A DNA stretch of 6,407 nt, from assembly GCA_031288935.1 (NCBI GenBank), contig JAITQL010000208.1, positions 1 to 6,407 of the forward strand, read 5' to 3'. A program made the position numbers and the translations under genes. The notes under the pieces are model-generated. The model saw only the letters and a list, made by a program, of their open reading frames with translations, made no database searches and was not told the origin of the DNA. The first letter of the stretch is position 1. Every line of letters begins with the position of its first letter. The stretch is from Tannerella sp. Lineage in GTDB: Bacteria; Bacteroidota; Bacteroidia; Bacteroidales; Tannerellaceae. This document shows positions 1 through 6,204 of the stretch, in pieces.

Positions 1-3
1 AAA

Positions 4-159
4 ATTCGTTTAGCGCAGATTTTAACGCGGATGCCGCAGAATAAACGTATTAAAATCTGCGGCATCTGCGCTGAAATCCCTTTCATCTGCGTGAAACCTT
101 GAATCTTTGAATTTTTGAATTTTGAATCTTTTTGAAGGTAAGTATCCGGTAATTCAAGG
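4..159. repeat. Tandem intergenic repeat, unit 1 (about 156 bp)
   Basis: This non-coding unit is repeated immediately downstream at an offset of 156-157 bp. Shared blocks include ATTCGTT (4-10 and 160-166), the GC-rich arm at 21-39 (177-195), the opposite arm at 50-65 (207-222) and a 35-base block at 70-104 (227-261). It contains a long imperfect hairpin (18-78), a near-palindrome TTTCATCTGCGTGAAA (81-96) and a TTGAAT-rich tail (97-134), then about 25 bases not found in unit 2. The unit may begin upstream of the window, since it starts within a few bases of the edge. I recall similar ATCTGCG/CGCAGAT intergenic repeats in Bacteroides-type genomes, but that is memory rather than a search result. 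No protein-coding potential is apparent. Confidence 0.85.
18..78. repeat. Long inverted repeat (hairpin) in unit 1
   Basis: The left arm 18-40 pairs with the right arm 56-78 around a 15-base loop. Of 23 positions, 20 are Watson-Crick pairs, two are G-U type pairs and one is an A-C mismatch. No T-run follows the right arm directly (the sequence continues aatcccttt), so it does not look like a standard intrinsic terminator, although it could still stabilise or end an upstream transcript. Confidence 0.8.
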
Positions 160-173
160 ATTCGTTCCACGCG

Positions 174-235
174 GATTTTAACGCGGATGCCGCAGATGAA
201 ACATCATTAAAATCTGCGGCATCCGCGCTGAAATC
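174..235. repeat. Long inverted repeat (hairpin) in unit 2
   Basis: The left arm 174-197 pairs with the right arm 212-235 around a 14-base loop. Of 24 positions, 22 are Watson-Crick pairs, one is a G-U type pair and one is an A-C mismatch. Compared with unit 1, the inner position changed from G-T to G-C (ATCTGCG to ATCCGCG), so pairing is preserved while sequence changes. This favours a real structure over chance palindromy. Confidence 0.8.
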
Positions 236-253
236 CCTTTCATCTGCGTGAAA

Positions 254-299
254 CCTTGAATTTTTGAATTTTGAATCCTTGAATCCTTGAATCTTTTTG
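254..299. repeat. AT-rich TTGAAT(C/T) microrepeat tail
   Basis: Short degenerate tandem units of TTGAATT/TTGAATCC type, including two adjacent perfect TTGAATCC units (271-278, 279-286) followed by TTGAATCT (287-294). The matching tail in unit 1 (97-134) is 8 bases shorter, equal to one such unit, which suggests replication slippage. The last bases form the -33 box, so a gain or loss of units would change the distance between hairpin and promoter without altering -33/-7 spacing. Confidence 0.7.
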
Positions 300-326
300 T
301 CTGTCTTGATAAATTGATTACTTTTG
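296..326 (+). promoter_or_regulatory. Bacteroidota-type promoter (-33 TTTG, -7 TAnnTTTG)
   Basis: TTTG at 296-299 and TACTTTTG at 319-326 match the known Bacteroides sigma-ABfr consensus (-33 TTTG; -7 TAnnTTTG), with a 19-bp spacer inside the accepted range. Transcription would start near 332-335, giving a leader of only about 15 bases before the first gene at 349. The -33 box is the end of repeat unit 2. At the equivalent end of unit 1 (131-134) no TAnnTTTG lies at the right distance, so only this copy forms a promoter. It probably drives all five downstream genes. Confidence 0.75.
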
Positions 327-348
327 CGATGCTAAATATACATGAATA

Positions 349-909
349 ATGAATCTACATAATTTGAGAATGCCGTCATTGTATTTCCCCGGTAACTGTT
401 TAATGGGTGAAAAGGTAGTAAAGAGTATCCGCACGTTAGGCGAACTGTCCGGTATCTTCCTGGACGCGGAAGCTTATGCAGCGCTGCCGGCGGAAACGCT
501 GGTGTACGAGGTGCACAGTCATTTGTCTGTCGACGAAGGAACGCCCGGCGGACTGTATTTCGGTCTGACTAAACTCTATCCCGGCAAGGTGGGAGAGGAG
601 TATTTCATGACGAAAGGTCACTTTCACCGGCAGGCAGACCGGGCAGAGTACTACTGGTGTCTGGGAGGCGAAGGCATATTGCTGCTGATGGACGCCCGGC
701 GGGAGATGCAGGGAGAGAAGATGTTTTCCGGCAGTCTGCACTACATTCCCGGCGGCGTTGCGCACCGGGTGGCCAATGTAGGCAGCCAGCCGCTGCTCTT
801 TGCCGCCGCCTGGCCGTCCGATGCCGGACATGACTACGAAACCATTGCCGCAGACGGCTTCTCTGCCCATCTGCTCGAAATAGACGGCATGTCACAACTC
901 TGTTCTTAA
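349..909 (+). CDS. Cupin-type glucose-6-phosphate isomerase (GPI family, archaeal type)
   Basis: This 186-residue protein probably interconverts glucose-6-phosphate and fructose-6-phosphate in the cytoplasm. It matches the metal-dependent cupin isomerase family first described in archaea such as Pyrococcus (Pfam GPI), not the large classical Pgi. The signature TKGHFHRQADRAEYY is at 88-102. By analogy with the Pyrococcus enzyme, H91, H93, E100 and H139 (in YIPGGVAHRVANVG) would bind the metal, with E100 near the active site. Length is usual for the family. I chose the ATG at 349 because it lies about 15 bases after the predicted transcript start. An internal ATG at 370 (MPSLYFPG) is a possible alternative, and an ATG at 342 is out of frame and ends after six codons. 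It is first in the operon, 10 bp before the ROK kinase. Substrate is inferred from family. Confidence 0.88.
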   Translation: MNLHNLRMPSLYFPGNCLMGEKVVKSIRTLGELSGIFLDAEAYAALPAETLVYEVHSHLSVDEGTPGGLYFGLTKLYPGKVGEEYFMTKGHFHRQADRAEYYWCLGGEGILLLMDARREMQGEKMFSGSLHYIPGGVAHRVANVGSQPLLFAAAWPSDAGHDYETIAADGFSAHLLEIDGMSQLCS

Positions 910-919
910 TCGCTCCGCC

Positions 920-1858
920 ATGTATACCATTACCATAGATTTGGGGGGCACGATCATCAAGACGGGTCTGGTGAGCGGGGGAGAGGTGATTGCTTCCGTA
1001 CGGCTGGACACGGATGCGTCGAAAGGGTGGGTTGCCAGCCTGCCCCGCCTCGAAAACGCCATCCGCGACCTTTTGTCGCAACAGGGCGTGGCGCGGACGC
1101 AATTGAGCGGCGTCGGACTGGCCTTTCCCGGGCTGGTCGATCCGAAGGCGAGCCGGGTTCTCTCTACGAACGGGAAATACGACGATGCCCGCGATTTCGA
1201 CCTGCAAGGCTGGGCGCGGACGCAATGGGGCGTACCCTTCTACATCGACAACGATGCGCGGCTGGCCGTCCTTGGAGAGTGGTACCGCGGAGCGGCGGCG
1301 GGCTGCAACAACGTTGTGATGGTCACCATCGGCACCGGCATCGGTACGGGCGTGATCATCGACGGCAAGGTGCTCTACGGGCCGCACTTTCAGGCCGGCT
1401 CGCTGGGCGGTCACTTCGTGCTCGACTACAAGGGACGCCGCTGTTCCTGCGGAAACATCGGCTGCATCGAGACCCTGGCTTCTTCCTTCTTCCTGCCGGC
1501 GATCATCCGCGAACACCCGGAGCTGTCGGACGCCTTCAAGCGCGAAGCGGCCGCGTATGACTTCCGCGAGCTGTTCCGGCTCTCGCGACAGGGTCATCCC
1601 GAGGCCACGCTGCTGCGAAACGAGTGCATGGACGTCTGGGCGGCCGCCGTAATCACCTACATCCATGCCTACGATCCCGAAATCGTCGTGATCGGAGGCG
1701 GCATCGCCAAAAGCGGGGATATTCTTTTTCCGTACATCGCGAAGAAGGTAGACGAGCTGGCGTGGTGTCCTTCGGGCGCGGTACGGATTGTCGGCGCCGC
1801 CCTGGGCGACCGCGCCGCCCTGGCCGGACTGGATTATTGTTTAACTGCACATTCATAA
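920..1858 (+). CDS. ROK-family sugar kinase (glucokinase-like)
   Basis: This 312-residue protein is a complete ROK kinase, expected to phosphorylate a hexose with ATP in the cytoplasm. Visible motifs in order are the N-terminal phosphate loop DLGGTIIKTG (7-16), the sugar-binding and catalytic IDNDAR (109-114, with D112 the likely catalytic base), the second phosphate motif GTGIGTGVIIDG (138-149), GSLGGHF (160-166), the zinc motif CSCGNIGCIE (175-184, with H165 the fourth ligand) and the adenosine motif EIVVIGGG (254-261). There is no N-terminal helix-turn-helix, so this is the kinase branch rather than a NagC/Mlc-type repressor. The start at 920 puts DLGGT at residue 7, as is usual. No Shine-Dalgarno sequence is seen. 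Its neighbours, glucose-6-P and mannose-6-P type isomerases, fit glucose or mannose as substrate, but ROK specificity (glucose, fructose, mannose, allose, N-acyl sugars) cannot be read from these motifs alone. Confidence 0.92.
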   Translation: MYTITIDLGGTIIKTGLVSGGEVIASVRLDTDASKGWVASLPRLENAIRDLLSQQGVARTQLSGVGLAFPGLVDPKASRVLSTNGKYDDARDFDLQGWARTQWGVPFYIDNDARLAVLGEWYRGAAAGCNNVVMVTIGTGIGTGVIIDGKVLYGPHFQAGSLGGHFVLDYKGRRCSCGNIGCIETLASSFFLPAIIREHPELSDAFKREAAAYDFRELFRLSRQGHPEATLLRNECMDVWAAAVITYIHAYDPEIVVIGGGIAKSGDILFPYIAKKVDELAWCPSGAVRIVGAALGDRAALAGLDYCLTAHS

Positions 1859-1868
1859 ATAGATTCGC

Positions 1869-2531
1869 ATGAAAAAAAGTACTGTTTTATCATTTGTTTT
1901 GCTTCTCATCCCCATCGTCTGTGCCGTGCTTGCATTGACCGGTCACGGGTATGGGGTACATGTAGCCGTTCCCGTCGTGTGCGCCCTGCTGATCGGATTC
2001 CGGTCGTGCAGGGAAGTGAGCCGTACCAGGTGGCTGCTCATTGCCGCCCTGGCCTTCTCCATTGCCGGCGACTGGATGCTGAAGCACCGTGGCGGCGATA
2101 CGCTGCTGTTTGTATACGGCATTGCGCTGTTCTTCGTCGCCCATGTCGGGTTCCTGGTCTTTTGCCTGAAGAACGGCCGGATACAAAGGCTTGTCCTGTC
2201 CGTATTGATCGCGGGTTACGGGCTGTTCTTCGTATGGAAGCTCTTTCCCGCCATTCCCGACCCCGTATTGCTGGCAGCGGTGCTGGCGTACCTGCTGATT
2301 TCCTGCTTTTCGCTGGCCGCCGCGCCCGGACTGCGCCTGTCGCCGCCCGCCTGCCGGCTCTTCACCGCCGGCATCGCCTGCATTGTGTTTTCGGATACGC
2401 TGATCGCCTGCTGCGAGTTTCTGCATGTCTGCGGACTGTATCATACCCTTATGATGCCCGCCTATTACGCGGCGCATATCCTGATTGCGGCAGCGGTAAT
2501 GTATCCACCCAAACGAAGAAGGCGGCGATGA
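1869..2531 (+). CDS. YhhN/TMEM86-family integral membrane protein (possible lysoplasmalogenase)
   Basis: This 220-residue, very hydrophobic protein has about eight predicted membrane segments (roughly 5-22, 29-44, 55-67, 78-100, 106-124, 132-152, 162-182, 190-212). It carries family features: SIAGDWML (64-71), G84 with H92 in a segment containing GIALFFVAH, FSDTLIA (174-180) and PAYYAAHILIA (197-207). Animal TMEM86 members hydrolyse the vinyl-ether bond of lysoplasmalogens. The role of most bacterial YhhN proteins is unproven, so the activity is only a possibility. It starts 10 bp after the ROK gene, and its stop overlaps the start of the GH2 gene by four bases. The C-terminus is a run of five arginines (PPKRRRRR), consistent with a cytoplasmic end. 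A lipid enzyme in the middle of a sugar operon is unexpected. Confidence 0.8.
   Translation: MKKSTVLSFVLLLIPIVCAVLALTGHGYGVHVAVPVVCALLIGFRSCREVSRTRWLLIAALAFSIAGDWMLKHRGGDTLLFVYGIALFFVAHVGFLVFCLKNGRIQRLVLSVLIAGYGLFFVWKLFPAIPDPVLLAAVLAYLLISCFSLAAAPGLRLSPPACRLFTAGIACIVFSDTLIACCEFLHVCGLYHTLMMPAYYAAHILIAAAVMYPPKRRRRR
2516..2522 (+). promoter_or_regulatory. Shine-Dalgarno-like AAGAAGG before the GH2 start
   Basis: AAGAAGG ends five bases before the ATG at 2528. It lies inside the arginine codons that end the YhhN gene. Together with the 4-base stop/start overlap (ATGA) it suggests translational coupling. Most starts in this window lack such a site; the last gene has a weaker GGAAAG at 4640-4645. 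Confidence 0.45.
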
Positions 2532-4648
2532 AACGGACAGGTTGTTGGATATGGATCGGACTGGCCGTGCTGTTTTGCGCGTGCCGTCCGGAGATACGCC
2601 GGCAGGTAATCAGCCTGAACGGCGAATGGCAGATGGCAAAGACCGGTGGCGAGATGCCGGAAGTCTTCAGCGCGACGGCGCCGGTGCCCGGCCTGGTAGA
2701 CCTGGCCCTGCCCGCGCTCGATACGGCCGGCACAACGTACAGCGACAGCAGCTGGTACTGGCACAGGCGTGTCTTTGAACTGCCCCGTACGGACTTCGAG
2801 GTGATGCTGCTCAAGATATTCAAGGCCAAATATCACACGAAGGTATACGTCAACGGCCGCTTTGCCGGTGAAAACGAGTATTGCTTCACGCCGTCGTACT
2901 ACGACATCAAACCCTTTCTCCGTCCCGCCGGTCAGCCGAACGAACTCCTGGTCGGCGTCGGGAGCAAGGCGGAATTGCCGGCCGACGTGCCGAACGGCAA
3001 CGATTATGAAAAGATCAAGTACATTCCCGGTATCTACGACAACGTGGAACTGATACTCGCCAACCGGCCGTTCATCAACAATATCCAGTGCGTGCCGGAC
3101 GTGCGGTGCGAGAAACTCCGCGTCGAGGCCGAGATGGAGATGGATGCGCACGCTTCCGGCAGGCTGCAGATGGATTACTCTGTTACGGAAGCCGCCTCCG
3201 GACGGGAAGTAGCCGCCGGCGTCCTGGATGTAACAGTCACGCCCGTCAACAGCTATGCGGTCGTAGACTTTGAGGTGGACATGAAGGATGCGATATTATG
3301 GACGCCTGCCACGCCATTCCTCTACGAGCTGGCCTTGCGGACGGACGCCGACGAAAAGCGCGTCCGCTTCGGGATGCGCTCGTTCCGCTTCGACCCGGAA
3401 CGCAGGATCGCCCTGCTCAACGAAAAACCGTACAGCCTGCGCGGGACGAACGTCTGTATCTTTCGCTTTTTCGAAGACCCCGACCGCGGCACGCTGCCCT
3501 GGGAACCGGAATGGCCGGTCACGCTGCACGAACGCTTCAAGGACATGCACTGGGACTGCGCGCGCTACTGCATTGGCTTCCCGCCCGAACGCTGGTACGA
3601 CATTTGCGACAGCCTCGGGTTTATGATTCAGGACGAATTTCCCGTCTGGGGCGTCTATGATTTCACCGTGCCCCGCATCGCCGAGGAATACCGGCGCTGG
3701 ATGCGCGAACGGTGGAATCATCCGAGTGTAGTCATCTGGGATGCGCAGAACGAAACCGTGACGCCGCTCACGGCACAGGCTGCCCGTCAGGTACGGACGC
3801 TCGACCGCTCCGGCCGTCCCTGGGAAAACGGCTGGTCGGAACCCATGTCGGACACCGATCCCGTCGAGTCGCATCCCTACCTGTTCATCAAATACATGAA
3901 AACGGCCACCGAACCGGCCGAGGGATATAAAAAGGAACTGTTCGGACATCGCCGTCGCCCGGACAACGACGCCAGCGACCGTTCGGAAACGACCCGGGAC
4001 GCCGGTATCGTCTTCCCCAATCCTTCCGTGATCAACGAATACGGCTGGATATGGTTGAACAGAGACGGCTCCACCACCACGCTGACCGATAACGTGTATG
4101 AAACGCTCTGGCAAGGTAGCCGGCTGACGCCGCAGGAACGCCTGCACATCTATGCCCGTCACCTGGCGATGCTGACGGAATACTGGCGTGCACACCGGCA
4201 GGCTGCCGGCGTGCTGCACTTCTGCGGGCTGGGCTATTCCCGTTCCGAAGCGCCGCGCGGACAGACCTCCGACCATTTTACGGACATCCGTCACCTGACA
4301 TGGGAACCGGAGTTTTACAAGTACGTAAACCCGGCTTTCTCGCCGGCAGGTCTGATGATAGACGTATGGGAGAAGTCGTACCCTGCCGCTGTGCAACTGA
4401 CTGTTCCCGTTTATGTAATCAACGACCCGGACGTACCGTTTGAACAGGAAGTGACGCTCACGCTCCTGCGCGACGGTCAAGCGGTATCGACTTTCCGCCG
4501 GCCGGCAGCAGTCAAGCCTCACGAAGTGGAAATAATGCCGTTCAGCGTGACATTGCCCGCCGAACCGGGCGACTATCAGTTGAAAGCCGAAGTAATAATA
4601 AATAACCGGCCGGTATTCAGCCTGCGGGACATTACCGTCGGAAAGTAA
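2528..4648 (+). CDS. Predicted lipoprotein, glycoside hydrolase family 2 (retaining beta-glycosidase)
   Basis: This 706-residue protein is likely a lipid-anchored beta-glycosidase facing the periplasm or cell surface. Residues 1-20 form a lipoprotein signal (basic start, hydrophobic core, then FCAC with C19 as the probable lipidated cysteine, though F at -3 is not ideal). Domains in order are a GH2 sugar-binding jelly roll (about 25-178), an Ig-like sandwich (about 185-287), a catalytic TIM barrel (about 290-600) and a C-terminal beta domain (about 615-706). The predicted acid/base is E409 in WDAQNET, after NHPSV, and the predicted nucleophile is E504 in INEYGW. The spacing of 95 residues resembles beta-glucuronidases, but I do not see the NxK carboxylate-binding motif of that group. 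The open frame extends upstream to 1979, but the ATG at 2528 alone gives a signal peptide. Substrate is unknown; galactoside, mannoside or other beta-glycosides are possible. Confidence 0.88.
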   Translation: MKRTGCWIWIGLAVLFCACRPEIRRQVISLNGEWQMAKTGGEMPEVFSATAPVPGLVDLALPALDTAGTTYSDSSWYWHRRVFELPRTDFEVMLLKIFKAKYHTKVYVNGRFAGENEYCFTPSYYDIKPFLRPAGQPNELLVGVGSKAELPADVPNGNDYEKIKYIPGIYDNVELILANRPFINNIQCVPDVRCEKLRVEAEMEMDAHASGRLQMDYSVTEAASGREVAAGVLDVTVTPVNSYAVVDFEVDMKDAILWTPATPFLYELALRTDADEKRVRFGMRSFRFDPERRIALLNEKPYSLRGTNVCIFRFFEDPDRGTLPWEPEWPVTLHERFKDMHWDCARYCIGFPPERWYDICDSLGFMIQDEFPVWGVYDFTVPRIAEEYRRWMRERWNHPSVVIWDAQNETVTPLTAQAARQVRTLDRSGRPWENGWSEPMSDTDPVESHPYLFIKYMKTATEPAEGYKKELFGHRRRPDNDASDRSETTRDAGIVFPNPSVINEYGWIWLNRDGSTTTLTDNVYETLWQGSRLTPQERLHIYARHLAMLTEYWRAHRQAAGVLHFCGLGYSRSEAPRGQTSDHFTDIRHLTWEPEFYKYVNPAFSPAGLMIDVWEKSYPAAVQLTVPVYVINDPDVPFEQEVTLTLLRDGQAVSTFRRPAAVKPHEVEIMPFSVTLPAEPGDYQLKAEVIINNRPVFSLRDITVGK

Positions 4649-4650
4649 AG

Positions 4651-6204
4651 ATGAAAACAGTATCCAATTACGATAAATATCCCTGCGTCCGGGTCACCGG
4701 ATGTGCAGAAGACTGCCTGACCGGATGGCCGGTCATCACCAAAGAGATAGACAGCCGGATCAGACAGCTGGGCAAACCGGCGGCAACGATCGTCGTCGAA
4801 TGTTATCAGGGCGTGCACGAGGCGGAAATCGTCTCCGCCTTTGCAGCGCAGTTTCCCGATGCGGCGATAATGCGCGCCTCGGAATCCATGTTGCCGGAAA
4901 ATGTCATCCAGGCCTTTTTCCATCCCGACGTCACCGACGATGAACTGTTCGGTTATATGACACGTCACCGCATCGACCGTTATTTTGACTTGCAGAAAGT
5001 GGCAGCTGCACGGGAACGCCTCCGCACCCGCCGTCAGGATGTGGCGATCGTGATCGGCGTCGGCGCGGCGTATCTGTGGCCGGATGCCGACGTCCTGCTG
5101 TATGCCGACATGGCGCGCTGGGAGATTCAGCAGCGCTTCCGGCGGAACGAAGTCGGCAACGTCGGAATGAACAATCCGGACGAACGCGCGTCGCTCCAGT
5201 ACAAGCGTGCCTTCTTCACGGACTGGCGGATTTGCGACCGCTTCAAGAAAAGCGTGATGAAACGTCTGGATTACGTCCTGGATACAAACCGTCCCGGACA
5301 GCCCGGGATGATTACGCGCGCCCTGTTTGAGGAAGGACTGGCGCAGGCTGTCCGTCAACCCTTCCGCCTGGCGCCGTTCTTCGACCCCGGGCCGTGGGGC
5401 GGGCAATGGCTGAAGGAAGTCTGCGACCTGGACAGAGAGGCCGTCAACTTTGCCTGGGGATTCGATTGCGTGCCTGAGGAGAACAGTCTCCTGCTGGCTT
5501 TCGCCCATCTGCGCTTCGAACTGCCTGCCATCGACCTGGTTTTTGCGCATCCCGCGGAACTGCTCGGCGTACCGGTTTACGGACGTTTCGGCGACGAGTT
5601 CCCCATCCGGTTTGACTTTCTGGATACGATGCAGGGCGGCAACCTGAGTTTGCAGGTGCATCCCCTGACCGAATACATTCAGGAGACCTTCGGGATGCGC
5701 TATACGCAGGACGAGAGCTACTACCTGCTCGATGCCGCCGACGATGCCGCAGTCTATCTGGGGCTGAAGGAAGGCACAGACCCGGAACAGATGCTCTCTG
5801 CCCTGAAAGACGCCCAACAGTCGGGGCAGTTTGACGCCGAACAGTTTGTCGGCAAGTATCCGGTGAAAAAGCATGACCATGTACTGATTCCCGGAGGAAC
5901 GGTGCACTGTTCCGGAAACAACAGCGTGGTGCTGGAAATTAGCGCCACGCCGTTTATCTTCACCTTCAAACTGTGGGACTGGGGACGTACCGGGCTGGAC
6001 GGCCGGCCGCGTCCCATCAACATCGCCCATGCCGAAAAGGTGATTCAATGGGAACGTACCGAATCGTGGGTCAGGCGCGAACTGGTCAACCGGGTTGAAA
6101 AGGTAGCCGAAGGAGACGGATGGACGGAAGAACGTACCGGACTGCACGAACAGGAATTTATCGAAACGCGCCGTCACTGGTTCACCCGTCCGGTGTTGCA
6201 TTAA
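4651..6204 (+). CDS. Class I mannose-6-phosphate-isomerase-like protein, cut short by an in-frame stop
   Basis: The frame encodes 517 residues before a TAA. The C-terminal half is a type I phosphomannose isomerase-like cupin, expected to interconvert mannose-6-P and fructose-6-P with zinc. The predicted ligands are Q335 and H337 (LSLQVHP), E355 (DESYYLLDA) and H419 (LIPGGTVH). The N-terminal 240 residues are not part of ordinary ManA. Features such as VVECYQGVHEAEI (48-60), VAIVIGVGAAYL (131-142) and YADMARWEIQQRFRRNE (151-167) recall nucleoside-kinase-like P-loop folds, but no GxxxxGK[ST] loop is present. Long proteins of this two-part type are, from memory, common in Bacteroidales. The start lies 2 bp after the GH2 stop, with a weak GGAAAG upstream. 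The stop at 6202-6204 interrupts the family's usual sequence, and the same frame continues to the window end. The product may be inactive or unstable although all zinc ligands are kept. Confidence 0.85.
   Translation: MKTVSNYDKYPCVRVTGCAEDCLTGWPVITKEIDSRIRQLGKPAATIVVECYQGVHEAEIVSAFAAQFPDAAIMRASESMLPENVIQAFFHPDVTDDELFGYMTRHRIDRYFDLQKVAAARERLRTRRQDVAIVIGVGAAYLWPDADVLLYADMARWEIQQRFRRNEVGNVGMNNPDERASLQYKRAFFTDWRICDRFKKSVMKRLDYVLDTNRPGQPGMITRALFEEGLAQAVRQPFRLAPFFDPGPWGGQWLKEVCDLDREAVNFAWGFDCVPEENSLLLAFAHLRFELPAIDLVFAHPAELLGVPVYGRFGDEFPIRFDFLDTMQGGNLSLQVHPLTEYIQETFGMRYTQDESYYLLDAADDAAVYLGLKEGTDPEQMLSALKDAQQSGQFDAEQFVGKYPVKKHDHVLIPGGTVHCSGNNSVVLEISATPFIFTFKLWDWGRTGLDGRPRPINIAHAEKVIQWERTESWVRRELVNRVEKVAEGDGWTEERTGLHEQEFIETRRHWFTRPVLH

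Larger units (their letters stand above)
160..299. repeat. Tandem intergenic repeat, unit 2, directly upstream of the operon promoter
   Basis: This is the second copy of the unit starting at 4, with only a few substitutions, a 1-bp shift in the hairpin loop and a longer TTGAAT-rich tail (254-299, 46 bases against 38 in unit 1). The hairpin here is better paired than in unit 1. Similarity to unit 1 stops after the shared CTTTTTG (293-299), and the promoter begins at that point. The final TTTG of the repeat doubles as the -33 element. Its function is unknown. It could be a REP-like or MITE-like element, or a transcribed structured element from the upstream transcript. Confidence 0.85.

Noticed and set aside
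18..96. Intrinsic terminator for an upstream gene
   Set aside because: The hairpin is strong, but no T-run follows it closely, and the same structure recurs in unit 2 just before a promoter.
4..299. CRISPR array
   Set aside because: The units are about 156 bp with no short constant repeats separated by unique spacers of uniform length, and no cas genes are present.
605..1666. 353-codon open frame on the minus strand across the first two genes
   Set aside because: It crosses two well-supported genes on the other strand, is Arg-rich and low-complexity, and has no family motifs.
920..1858. ROK protein as a transcriptional repressor
   Set aside because: There is no N-terminal helix-turn-helix; the ATP-binding DLGGT motif begins at residue 7.
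1979..2527. Upstream extension of the GH2 reading frame
   Set aside because: The extension is an out-of-frame shadow of the YhhN gene. The ATG at 2528 gives a proper lipoprotein signal peptide and overlaps the YhhN stop in a normal ATGA arrangement.
3296..4522. 408-codon open frame on the minus strand
   Set aside because: It is antisense to the GH2 catalytic domain, whose active-site motifs establish the real frame. The antisense product resembles nothing I recognise.
6202..6204. Programmed recoding to selenocysteine or pyrrolysine
   Set aside because: Those use UGA and UAG; this stop is TAA, and no downstream recoding structure is visible.
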